Assembly: GCF_040436345.1 (NCBI RefSeq)
Contig: NC_133233.1
Span: 11,675,381-11,739,380, forward strand
Direction: 5' to 3'
Source: Pagrus major
Taxonomy: Eukaryota; Chordata; Actinopteri; Spariformes; Sparidae
Length of the DNA stretch: 64,000 nucleotides
This document shows positions 35,285 to 52,400 of the stretch, in pieces. The stretch's first letter is position 1, and the number at the start of each line of letters is the position of its first letter. Made by a program: the position numbers and the translations under genes. A model generated the notes under the pieces. That model had not been told where the DNA came from, made no database searches, and saw only the letters and a program-made list of their open reading frames with translations.

Positions 35285-35870
35285 CGTGTTACTGTTACAG
35301 AAGAAGAAGACCCAAACACACAGGAGGCAGGATAGGGGGAACGAAAAGCGAGCTTTAATAAAATAAAAGCTGAAAATACAAAACACCAGAAATCTATACA
35401 AACCAGGAGAAACCAAAAATGAGTCACTAGGACCAAAAAACAAAGTAGCAACTAAAAAGCTTAGTTCAAATCAAACAAGAAACCAAACGGGAGGCACAAG
35501 GAAACACTGGAGGAAACACTGGGAAGAAACGCTGGGAGGCAACACAGGGGAAGACGGACCAAGACAGAGTAACATTAAACAACACGGAACTCACGGACTT
35601 ACACAGGACACGGAGGAATGACGGAGTAACAGGGAATGACAGGGAACTTCACGGAACGAACTGACAAACACATGAGGGAGAACAAAGACTATATACACAG
35701 ACACTAACAAGGGGATCAGGAACAGGTGGAGTGAGGAGGGAAGAGGAACAGGTGAGGAAAAGAGCAGAAAAGCATTGGGAGGGAAAAAACACACAGGAGG
35801 AACTGAAAAGCAAGAAGAGACACATGAGGGCATAATATCACAATAAAACAGGAAAAACAAGAAGACACTG
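35285..35870 (-). mobile_element. LTR-like unit, second copy, minus strand
   Basis: Read on the minus strand: CACCTGTTCC-rich U3-like part, GTGTATATAGTC (TATA) near 35690, a T/C-rich leader, AAAGCTCGCTTTTCG near 35350, GTTTGGGTCTTC near 35310, and an end near TGTAACAGTAAC. The order matches the plus-strand unit at 14690-15125. No flanking internal region, so a solo LTR is likely. Confidence 0.45.
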
Positions 35871-35929
35871 AATCAGCCAACTCAGTAAGTTTTTCAACAG
35901 TCAAGTGAGCCAACAAACATCTGAATGTA

Positions 35930-36050
35930 CCCACGCCACTTATGTTACATGAGTGAATATTGTTATTTTAACCAAAATATGTATACTTTTCCTAAATCTA
36001 ACCGAGTAGTTTTGGTGCCAAAAGCTAACCAAACTGCAACCATTTCACAA
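35930..36050 (-). repeat. TTGGTTAGGTTTAGG repeat family, fragment
   Basis: On the plus strand CCTAAATCTAACCGAGTAGT and AGCTAACCAAACTGCAACC are complements of the core unit. Confidence 0.5.
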
Positions 36051-38654
36051 TATTAATAACAGTCATAGTATAGTCATAAAGTATTTTTTCCATTTTGTAG
36101 GAAAGTCTATGAGGTAAATAAAAGGTTGACAGAGTTGTTCAGCAAAGATGACTCAACTGTTTTATCAGAAGCTGTTTTTTCCGTCATTGCTAAACAGGAA
36201 ATACAAGATATTTTAAGAAAAAAAGTCAATTTTTCCAGCGTTTTCCATCAGTTATCTCATCCTCTGTTGACAAAAACTTTTTTTCTACCATCTAGGCCAC
36301 CGATGTCAGGGGGAAACTTCTGTATTTGCTAATCTGCGCAGGATGACTGAACTACTGCTGAGGTGATGTTAACAAAGCACAAGTGGGCTCATTTAACATA
36401 GATAAAAAAAGTAAGAAAACCGGGAAAGAGTGGTTTATGGGGGTGGAGGGGGAGAGTGGGAACTTAAGAGGGTGAGGATGTCCTGTTTGGGTCATGTGCT
36501 TCAGAGCTTTTTTCTGTGGGAAACTTTGCATGTGTGTGTGTGTGTGGTCTTGCTACTTCTGAGAACTGACTTTTATGTGCCCGCTGGTCTTGTAAGGACA
36601 TACATATCTGATCGTCATCGGTGGTTTTTAGTCTATTGTTGGCCATGCAGTGTTTAAGCCCCCATCAAATGAATAAGTAAGTCAATGCAATGCCTTAGAC
36701 GTGTAGGAGATCACCACTTGTGTGTGTATGTATTGTTCATGTGTGTCAGTGCTCTTCTCCCCACTCTTGGGCCTCTAAACATAAATACACACATGCGCAA
36801 GAATTTCACCATTAATTATACTGGCAAAACATAGCACTTGACCCCTGCAGTGATCACTCACACTGTGTACATTACATCGAAAATAGAACCATTTGAAAAC
36901 ATGTGTGCATGCTGGGTTCAGGACAAGAGAACAGAGGGGGAAATTCATGGAGGAAACTAAGAAAACAGTAGCAGCCATTAAAACATATGAGTGTGTGTGT
37001 TTCCTCTAGACATTGTGTCTTACTGGGACAGGAAGCTTAACGTTTCGCTGGAATATATTAATGACAAATGTATGTGATGTGTTGTGACGGGGCACAGGTA
37101 TGATCAACAATTAGCATTTAACATATATTACATTTTGTGTTTTCTCAAATGGTTTATGTAATACATTTTATATGAGCCTTTTTCAAAGGAATTTTGACGT
37201 GTCATAGTTGAAAAGCACAGATGTTACTGATTATATAAATGATGATCAGTTGTTTCCCCGTGTCCCACAGGTGAAATTTATTTGCACTGTGTGGCAAAAA
37301 GCCAGCATGACAGGAAATAGCAGTGGAAGATTGTAAACACAAACTGCAGCAGCTAGCATGGCTAGTGGGCTAACAACAGCAGTCCACACACTTGTACATT
37401 ATACAGCATTTATCAAGCATTTTACATCTTTAACCTCCGTCACCGTCCTCGCACTCACTCCACCCAGGCTTTCTTAAAGCAGTGTAAACTGGTCCATTGG
37501 TAGTTTGAGGCGAATGTGTCTCGGCCTGTTCCTCAAAGTCCAGCCTGACTGCGCCGTTATTTATGACAGTGTGACAGTGGCATGTTTACATGAACAAAGT
37601 TTCTTTATTCCAGTTGAAGATTTTGGCCAATGGGAATTTCCATGGGAAGGAATTATTAGATCTGGTCTTTTTACGAGCAACAACAAATTTAATCAGAACA
37701 GCTGTGTGACATGCGCAAAAGTGACGTTACATCTTGTTTTCCTCTTCCTCGTTAGATATTTTATCTCTTTTGGCGCGGGTGAGTTCAGCTCCTTGTCTTG
37801 AAGACAAACAACAAACTCTGAGCAGTCGACAAGTTCATTTGAGGAGCCGCCATCGTACATCACGATGCATTCACATTAAGATGGTGGAGACACTTCGAAG
37901 GAATGCAGTCAGATTGTATTGTTTACATGGGACACTTTATTTTGATCGGTTTATGAAAAGGTTTGAATTCTGCACCCGTTCGACATTTCGTTCATGTGAT
38001 GCCTGTTCATTCTGAGTTCATCCGCTCCAGAATTTTTATTCAGTTTGGGCTTTTAAACCGTTTATAATCAGAATATTAGGCTCCATGTAGCTAATAAACC
38101 AGAATGCACCCTGAAACTAACGCAGCTCAATGGAATTCAGCCATCATTCATTTCATTATTTACAAATGTGCTTTACCTCCTGTGTCATGTCAAAATGTCT
38201 TCAGTGAAAAAAGGTATGATAAATTCTATTTATGTCAGTCTAAAGAGGTTAACTTTTGTCTGCAGATCCTCTATATTGTTCATGGGGGGGTCAACGCTGC
38301 ACAGTTACAGTGGAAACAAAGGCCAGTATTGAATGTGTTTATTTCTTCTAAGCAATATAAAAGCAAAGGGGTTCGTTTTAGGATTATATATGACAGCAAA
38401 TGTTAATTTTCCTGGGCGCTGAGGGAGTTACAGAATTTAGCAAAATGACTCATATACATGAATGCATGTTCAGTGTGACACTATGAGGCTATTATCACCA
38501 CACAATAAACAGCTGCTTCATTTATGGGATAATTATGTTCTTTTTATTTATAGCATTATATTGTTTTCTATTATTATCGACAAATAATTAATGAAAATGC
38601 ATTTAGAATGCAAAACTATTAAAGTGAAAAGTCATCCACGAGTCCACGACTGCC
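36051..38654. other. Non-coding stretch, no gene seen
   Basis: Two passages near 37575-37620 and 37905-37960 share TGTTTACATG and a TTTATT.C.G word, hinting at a degraded DNA transposon. I cannot define its ends. Confidence 0.3.
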
Positions 38655-43030
<4,376 letters not shown>

Positions 43031-43042
43031 AAAAATACACTT

Positions 43043-44805
43043 TTTATTGCATCGGTAACAAAAGAAAATGCAAAACAGCTAAGGTAGAAGAACTGAGTGT
43101 CTGTGTGTACTTTGTGTGTACATGCTTTGTTCATGAAAAAAAGGAGAGCAACCATTTATTTTAAGAGAGATTTAATCAATGTACTTTTGCTGAGGAGTTT
43201 CCATGACAAAAGTGTGCAGGTGAGAGCTGACAAACAGACTTTGATGCCTTATGCTTTGGAAGAAAATAAAAAAAAAGCAGTGCTTGGTTTAGTTTGCCTT
43301 GTGGCTGGTGAGGACTGCGGTTCAAAGAACCAATGAAGTGCGTACATTAAATCAAGCCTTTCCCCAAAGGAATTCACTTCAAAGCATCAGTGTCTGGTAA
43401 TACTGGAGAGGCGATGCAGATACAGTAGACAGCACGGACAGAGAGCATAGCTGTACAGTTTGAGGTCTCAATGTCAGTTCATATTCTTTGATTCCATTGA
43501 GATCCCCTCTTTGTGAGTATTAACAATATTTTATCCAACAGTATCTGATAAGTTACACTGTTATAAAACAGTCCGTTGAGGCTCAGGTAGTCACACAAGA
43601 AATTCAAGTCCAGAAATATATGAATCATAGTGTTGCTTTGTTGTCTTTGGGTTGCACACCAGTGTATCCTTTCCAGTGGTGACAGTCCATTGAGTGACTC
43701 AACAGTGAAATAAAACTCACAGAATTAATATTGGGTCCACATTTGGCTTCTTTTTGTATCCATGCCATCAGTGTCATGTTAAAGTATCTGACACATGGTG
43801 TCCTCTTGGAGTCACATTCCCACCAGTTTAGCATTCAGTCACTGCCTCCAATGCTCGATGGATGCTTTGGCCTTCAGCAATGATACAGTGCTCCGACAAG
43901 AAACTCCGAGGTCAACGGTTCAGGATCCATGAGCTTTGAAGAATGCAGTGAGATTTGGTTGATTGTCCCGCTGGTCAAGTTACCCAATAAGTTATGACGT
44001 CAAGTAATAACTAAAATCTTCTGCGTCTTGAAGGAATAGTTTGACAGTTAATAAAATGTGCTTATTTGCTTTCTTGTCAAGAGTTAAATGAGAAGCTTAG
44101 CTTAGCTTAAACATGGGAAACAAGGGTAAACAGCTAGAATGGATTTGTCTGAACATAACAAAGTCCACTTAGGCCTACTGGCAACTATAGCTCACCAATG
44201 ACAAATTTGATTTTGTATGTTTAGTCCATAGAAAAACCAAAGTGTCAAAGCAACACGTTGAGATTTTACAGGAAGTTCGGTGTTATAGTATTTCTGGGTC
44301 AGGTGCAGTTACTTCCTTATGTCTCCAGGAAGTACTGCACCTGATTACTGGTCCACAACTTGTTTTTAACACTTGGACAGAGCCAGGTTAGCTGTTTCCC
44401 CACGTTTCCAGTCTTTATGCTAGGCTAAGCTAACAAGCGTCTGACTCCAGATACATATTTACTGTGCAAGAAAGCAAATACGCATTTACACACAGTCAAA
44501 TTCTGTTCTAAAAGAGGCCATTTTAGGAGTTGCAAATGTTGAATGATAGTATGTCAGTGTCAAATGTGTGAAAAATGACTATAATATATTAAAATATTAA
44601 AGTAACTACAACTTTGTACAACCAGGCGCTACTTTCCACACATCCACTGGAGGTTTATGTGGTTTGCAGCACCTCTTGTGGGGTAATTCGACCAACTGAA
44701 GCAACCTCCAAAAACTTCTGCGCACTCTTTTGTACAGTATTGTTTGGGATCTTAAACTCAGTCCTCCTCCCGCTCTTCTCCATCCTATTCCATCTCCCTC
44801 CACTG
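43043..44805 (-). other. Possible ramp3 3' UTR / 3' flank
   Basis: Downstream of the ramp3 stop on the minus strand the first AATAAA signals are at 43155-43160 and 43043-43048. If used, the 3' UTR would be about 1.7 kb and would contain the foldback MITE at 44040-44505. No closer canonical signal is visible between 43160 and 44805. Confidence 0.35.
44040..44505. mobile_element. Palindromic foldback MITE, near-complete copy
   Basis: The left end (GTGCTTATTTGCTTTCTTG) and the right end (CAAGAAAGCAAATACGCAT) are inverted copies, and the similarity continues inward: TTAGCTTAGCTTAAACATGG against TCTTTATGCTAGGCTAAGCT. The centre is a tight hairpin: 44301-44317 pairs with 44327-44342 around a 9 nt loop, with one bulge. 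From memory, this foldback repeat, with its 'AAAGACTGGAAACAGGGG' word, is abundant in percomorph fish. Confidence 0.75.
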
Positions 44806-45061
44806 CTAAGCCAGGATATCGCTCCTCTTGCTGCACCACACCACCAGGGCTATCATGGCCAATGTGAGGAAAACAGGGATGAGGATAAGGATGGTTAGCG
44901 TGTAATCCGGCGGGTCCACCCATACCACCTGCCCATTGGTGCAGTTGGAGAAAAAGTGCTTGTGTATGCGGATGATGTAGCTCTCCACCAGCGGGTTGGG
45001 CCAGTAGCAGTGCGCGGAGTGGGACTTTGTCTCTGTGCAGAGTGTGAAGAGGTGGTAATCA
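44806..45061 (-). CDS. ramp3: ramp3 terminal coding exon
   Basis: The acceptor ctcctcag precedes base 45061, and the stop TAG is at 44808-44806. It encodes the last 84 residues: the end of the ectodomain, the juxtamembrane DPPD, the transmembrane helix and the cytosolic tail. It enters with one base of a split codon (phase 2), which fits the previous exon exactly. Confidence 0.92.
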
Positions 45062-46377
45062 CTGAGGAGAGAAGAAGAGAAAGGTAAGACAAAAAATTGC
45101 TGACTTCTGATCTTATCAGCTTTGTACTTAAATTTCTTTTTTTAGCATACTTATCAAAAAATGGACACAGTTCAAGGTATGAAATGCATGTAGCTGTGGA
45201 GGTGGACAGTTTCCATCTATTAAAACTCAATGACCTTTTAATACACCAGGTTCTCTGAAGGGCACAAAACCATTAATACCACACTACGGTTAAGCTAGTA
45301 TTAATCAAAGCATTGGAGGTTTGGAAAGTAATCCATCATTGTGACTGGGGATATACCTCCTTTTCCTTTTCAGCCCACTACTTTCCTCTATTTCAAGAGG
45401 CATTCACTGCTGTTCAGGTCCTTCTCAGAGCTTTCCAGGCTTAGAGCTCTGCTTTGATAAATTCATTCAGCCAGCCCTAATCCCTCTTTCTCCATCCTGA
45501 ATTCTCAATCCTTCACGTCCAGATTTTTCCTCATGACACTCAGGAGTCATTGATATTCACCAGCAGAACGGTGAAATGAGCAACTGTTATATTGTCTCAA
45601 TTTACGCTCACATCGGCTCCAAATCTCATGAGGAAATGTCTGGTTAACATCATTTGGACAATATGTGATTATTTAAACTGCAAGAAATGGAACAGCAGGT
45701 AAAAAGCATTTTACTATTATTGCCAAAACAGTGTTAGATATTTGGTCAAAATTTATTTTAGAGCAGAATCTGCCTGAACATATTTTTTACCATATAATAT
45801 TAGATATAATATATATAGTATACAATTCAATTTGTAATTTAAAAACAACAAAAATGTAAAATTGTAACGACGTATAGAGCAAAGGTGAACAACCAAACCA
45901 CAGCGACTGCAGCTAAAGCTAATTTTCCTACTTTTTTGAGCCTGTTTCCTGCACTTTAAAAAGTCCTTTCCAAAAGCTAACGAGCCTAGCTTAGATGCCC
46001 TTTAGATACAAGGCATCTATTCTTACATATTGCACCTTTAAGTTTTTATACTTACACACACAACCAAAATTTAGATGAATTAAGTTACCACCTACAAAAC
46101 ATCCACTAATCGGACGGTAAGGCTTTATTGCTGCTTTGTTTTATAACTAATAAAAAACAAACATGTTAACATCAGTGTTGACAATCAGTCTCCTACTTAG
46201 AATAGAAAACAGCAACCGATACCAGAAAACATACCAGAAACAAAGACAATCTAATACATTAGACTGTTTCAACCCGCCCTCTGTACAGCACATTTAAGTG
46301 AGGCTCTGACGTCAAGCTGTAGCCATTGTCTTGAAGCCCTTTGCTAAAGTGCTGCAACTCATACATGCTGTCTGTAG

Positions 46378-46463
<86 letters not shown>

Positions 46464-49415
46464 GTGAATGCTGTATATAGAGATACAGTACTGGGAATAG
46501 AATAGAGTTTTTTGCTGAGAAAAGCTTCCTGTCAAATCTGAACTCGGCAATAGTTTATTATAAAACCAGCGGAAGCTCATATTCATGTGGAAACTGAAAG
46601 TTTAGCACTATTTAGATTAATGTGTTCAGATGTAGGGGACAGGAGAAAGCAATCTTAATATAGGCTATTGACTTCATATTTTTAGGGTTCCAAGTTAATG
46701 GTGTTTCCTATCAAACAAATCGTAAGCTGAGTAAGGATTTTTCAGCGCATACCAACAGATCAAACGATGTATGCTACTGCTGAGATGAGAAAACGGCAGC
46801 AGAGAGAATATTTAGGAGCTGACGAATATGAAAGGACGGAAGGAGAAATAAAAAATATATGTGTCAGAGCTTTCGAGCAGAAGCGATCAAAACATAGCAT
46901 GCAGGACTGGAGGGAATAAGAGAGATTTGAAGGTATTTTCCAGATGTAACACAACGCAGCTTACAGGTATTCAAACCGTATTCAAAACTCATATACAGAA
47001 CATACATTATGCATACAAAGAGCATATTTGCACATGCATACACACATATTAAGGTTTCTGGGTATACAGATAGAGTTGCACTAAACGCTTATCTTCTGAG
47101 CCAGCGCTTAGTATCTCATTTGAGCACTTTAATGCCCACAAGAAGAAATGTTTTCCTCAGAATGTTTTTTCATCACTCAGACCCCTGAGACGTCGAAGCT
47201 TCCAATGAAACCCACACTGATAAAACTGTTCTGGGGTTTGTAGCTCCACAAGACAGCACAACAGAGATGACACATCTGTTAAATGGCTGGAAAACTGTCC
47301 GCCTATAGATGTGGTTATCTGATGCAGCTCCAGCTATACCTTTTATAGAAGATGGATCCCATTACTGGCGGAGATTTAAATGGCATCTATTCTACATCTG
47401 CATCACATAAGAGACACATAATGTATGAAAGGCTGCTCCTATCTTTCAGTTGTTTGTTTGTCTCTGTTGTCTAATGACTCTGCAAACAAGTAAATCTGAT
47501 TTTTTTTTCTTTTGTTACACTTCATATGAGCAACATTAAATATGAATGTTAAGCGAAAACTTTTAATAGTTCAACATTTTCAGAAATACAGTTATTCACT
47601 TTCCCGCTGAGACGTAGACGTGAAGACTCTAATGACTCTCGTGCTCCCGGCAAAGAAATAGTTCAAGCATGCAACACCAGAAATTGTCATTTTAACATTT
47701 AGGCTTTTGTGCAGATTAAACAAGCCATGTATTAGATGTTAATTAGTGAGCTTTTGAAGGTGCTAGGCAGATTTAATTCTCTTTAAACAGAGCAGAGCAT
47801 TCTGTTTTGCCCTTTATAAGCCATCTGGCTGTTGTCTGTTCAAACAGGAGAGTGGTATTGATCTTTTACTCTATGCAAGAAAGCGAAAGCATATTTTCCT
47901 AAATGTCTCACTTTAGCCTTAAACCTAATGGAAAACACTGGAATTATGCTGCTGCTGCTAATCAATACTATACACACTGTAATATTCATGTTCTCTTCAT
48001 GTAACATGTTGAGTAACTGCACTGATGCCAGAAGTTGGAACTTAATATTGATGCTGCTGAGTCTCTCTTTTTGACGCTTCATTTTCTGCTGTACTTTAAT
48101 GTATTTTTAAGTCATTATGGAGACTCGAGTCTGACTCTGTGTTGTCGGACAGAACATGAGCCAATTTTTGGAGGTGGCATGACAGTAAACAAAGTCAGGG
48201 TAATGTAGGATTAGATTCATTGCCATATTTGCTTTTATCGATACAGTTTTCCTCTTACGCCAAGTGTAAGAACTTGTTTGTGAATTTTTCGTAAACAAAC
48301 ATTTTAAACAAATTCAAAATGCACAAGCAGACAGTTGGATGCAAAAGCCCTTTATGTTCCAACTTGAACAAAATATGTGCGGCTATCCCAGGCTTTATAA
48401 ATCTGCCAAACGTGAACAGATGGAGGCAAAGGGGAGAAGAGCGAAAGAACTGGAGTTACTGGTGAGTTCTGTGATCAGTCAGAGGCTGAGCTGAACACAC
48501 ACACGGAAACGCTCCCACAGAAATGGACAGTTTGTTTGTTGCTAGCTAGCTTACAGCTAATATCTAGCTGCTACACTGTTGGCAGTAAATACTTCTACAA
48601 ACCACCGATGCCTTCACATTTTTACGTGCCATAGACTACATGCCATATTTACACATCTACAAAACGAGTTGTATCACGTTCACATTAGATGTTTCTGACC
48701 TGGCTCGGACCGTGTTGGAGTTACATTAAGGAAGACTGCCATGCCAGTGACCGCTGTTCAAGACTGTGTTTCAACATTTGTTTGAGACCTCAGGACAATT
48801 TCCAAGGTTTGTAGCGACCAAACCAGATATTTCAAGCCAAAACATCTTCTTTTTCTCACTCTAACCAAGCCGTTTTTGTGCGTAAGTCTAACCAGACCAT
48901 ATGCACAGCATTGTCACAGCACATAATTGAAAACTGATCCTAAAGAAACATAAAGTTGCATCATAAAGAAATGCAAAGTTTGACATAAGACAGCCAGTGC
49001 ATAATTCTATAATGATTTTTCAACAGTCTCTTTTTTAGTTTTTTAGTTTTTTAGTTTAGTATTTTGAGTTATTTAAACCATTAGCCGTCCTCTCGCTCCA
49101 TGGCTGCCTGGCTCGCAGGCTCCCGCCAGTCGTGCGACCACATAACACACTTAAAATGGCGCTTGCTCGTCTAAATTGTCCATTAGTTGTCATTAGCAGC
49201 AGTAGGAAAAAGCTGTGATGACTTTAGAGCAGCATCTGGTCTGTACAGGGACTGACTGTAATTCCAAACAGTGAATATTAAATGTTCAAGACAGACCAAC
49301 ACAACTGTTCTCCTGCTTTTGTGTGATAATGTTAAGGTGCTGCTCCTGGAGCTGTAAACTGCTCAGGGCAGAAAATCATTATGTTATTAAAGGTAAATGA
49401 CTGAATGAAGTGTAA

Positions 49416-49451
<36 letters not shown>

Positions 49452-52400
49452 ATACACCCAGAGTGTCTTAGTGGTGTCTCTTTACCCTTTATTATGTGTA
49501 CCAACAAGCTCATACAGGCTCATTTCAAACAACAGTCCCGCTGGCTGGGTGTTTGGCCAGCAGCTATCACTGCAGAGAGGCACGGCTCATTTATCAAATA
49601 GAGGAAGCTTTGCAGGGGTCACTGCTTGTTTAAACATGAGGCCCCTCGCTCTTCGGGCTAGAGCCTTCTCACCACTCTCTGGCTCTTTCCCTTCCTCTCC
49701 CTCTCGCCTTCTTATCGCCTTCTCCCAGGCTCCAGAGTACACTGCTGCTGAGAAAGTCTGTGTGCACTGGAAAAAATGCCACTTAAAAATAAGTTTTAAA
49801 AATGATGAAAACAAGGTGTTTTTTGCTTGTAATAAGTAAAAAAAAAAACAATTAAATTGCTACTGAAATGCTTTGTAGGTGACTGTGTCTTATATTAAAT
49901 GTAAATAGATATTTAATTATAATTGAGATGAATATACTTGGTAAGATTTTGAGTTTTTGCAGTGTATCATCCACAGTTGCTGTATGTTAATTAATTTTGA
50001 ACACAAAACACCCACGGGAATCATTTCTCTCATGAAAAAGTGGCCTTGTGCAGGCAGAGTTCCTTGAAAAGCAAGTCACGCTGTGCATCGCACTACATGA
50101 AACACTTTATTCTTGTGTCTTCTGATCTTTCATCTGTCAGTCACGTTTGTTATGTCAGGCATCACTGACGGATCAGATTTTCATTAAAGGTGGTTCAGAT
50201 ACTTTAAAAATCCCTCTTCATATCCTTCCGTTTTAAATGAGCCGCATTGCTAATGCAGAAGCAGAGTATGAGCAAAATGTGGAAAACAGAGTCCGGACAT
50301 TACACCACCCTTCCTGCTCTTCAGGTAGAGCAAAACAGCACTTGAAAGGATCAAACTATTTATAGGCCTGGTGGGACAGTCTTGTGTTATGCTGTTTCCT
50401 TTAAAGCAGCAGGGAAGAAAGAAAGAAGACACGACACTGTGCTTCTCAAAGTGAAAGTCAAACGGCCCTGAAAGACAATGTCACAGCTGCACAGAAACAC
50501 ACGATCAGACCGCCTGAAACAGTTTCACTTATCTTCAGTTTATCATCTATCTAATCAGGATCACTCTAGTTCATTTTCATTTTTGTCATTTTCAGCAGGT
50601 TTGAATACATTTTCCTTCATGAATTTACATAGTGAAATCCACCTCATCCCACAGGGTTGTGACATGTAGTGCAGCCAGCAGAACTGATGGATTTCAGACA
50701 AATCATTTGGACTCCAGTTGGACGAGTCCTGACATGAATGACTTCAGACCCAGCGGGTCAAAAATCAGAAAAGACCTTGGACTTTTATTTTTTAATGAAT
50801 TTTAACACAAATGTCTTGTGACTTCAGCTCTACAGTGTAAAAACTTGACACACTTCTACACAGCCACAGCAGAAGAATCCCAGCTACATATTCAGAGACA
50901 GAACATAAATTCAGGTCAGTGTTTAATGTGTACTTGAAAATCAGTGGCAGTTGTTTTGATGTGCTTCTGAAGGACTTATTTATTTTGGCTGCCTGCTTCT
51001 ATTACGAGAGAAAAGAACTGAAAGAGAGGGACGGCTGAAAGTAGTAAGAGAACTGGCAAATCTTTTTTTAATACCTCCTTTTTCACAGAGCTAAAAAATT
51101 CCATTCATATTTAATTTTTTAATGCAAAATCTGCATTTAACGGTTTGTTGGGCCACTCAGGGGAAGTAGACTCTAGCTTTAACACAACACTCATTTGGAG
51201 TGTGTCCACCTGATGAATGTTAGTCCAAAATCCACTCTTTTAGCTTTGTTTTTGGTCTCCACCATCTCCTGTTGGAAATATCAGATTCTTTAGCCCCTGA
51301 ATCTTCCACTATGTTAACCAGCTTATCCCTACCCTTCAAAACAATGAGCTGAAAGCTAAAATGCTCAATAAAGCCTACTGCAATGGGGTGATAATTGCCT
51401 TGATGTGGTTAATTCTTTCTCAAAGCTTAACCTAATCTTACATTCGCCTTTCTCATAATCACCGAAATAAATCTGTTTGTGAATGGGCGAAACTCTTTAT
51501 GTGTAAAACACTGTTACTGGAAAACAGCATGAAGCTCTGACAGATTTTCCTGGAAAGAAATGTTAGTAAAAAAGTCCTGATGGATGAAGCTGTTGGTTCT
51601 CAGAATCTCTGAATTTTTCCCAAAAATCTGTGACTCAATCATTATTTTGACGTCCATTTGAATCTCCCATGAGTACATTATTGCACAAGAAACCAGCCTC
51701 GTGGCTCTCTCCCCCCTCGCCTTCTGGCTGCGCTGTTAAAGAAAAAAACGTGAGAGGCCAAAGGTGAGCGGATGGAATGAGGTGAAAATCTGGATAAAGA
51801 TAGGAAGAGATGGGTGGTCAGGGCTCAGACACTTCTCGAAAAAACAGCTCTGGTTTTGAGAAGCAAACCTCCAACTGTGTTCTCCAACCCACAGACATCC
51901 AACCAGCTGCAGGAGGCTGAGATGGATTACAGTCTTCATAGCAATCTATGTGAAGGACTGACGACTAGTAAAACTCCAAATATAGAGCACTCAGACAGGA
52001 AGACAACTATACTTGAGAGAAGAGGAGTATTAAAGATAAGAACTCAGAGTCCAGATGTCTTTTATCCTTCACGCCTTTCTTCTGGTTGTACAAAATGACA
52101 AATGTTGTCTGTAGCTCCTCGTAAAAGCTGCCTCCAGTGTAGTTTCCCGATTACCTAATTTATAAGCTCCCTCTTAAAGGGAAGAGATGCTTCACTCTGC
52201 TGGAGTCTGAATAATAAGGAAACCATTTAATGGCGAAGAACACCAGAAAATATTTGAGAAACCAGCCAAAAGGTACTTGCTGTTGTTGAAATCCCCTCAA
52301 GGACACAAAGAAGAGTGTATGATGCTGCTGATAATCCATTTGGAGAACATAGAAAATCAGGTTAGGCTTTGATAAATGCCTCAAAATGCAGTTACAACCG

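Noticed and set aside
43625..43834. Minus-strand open frame downstream of ramp3
   Set aside because: It lies in the probable 3' UTR; no domain and no start context.
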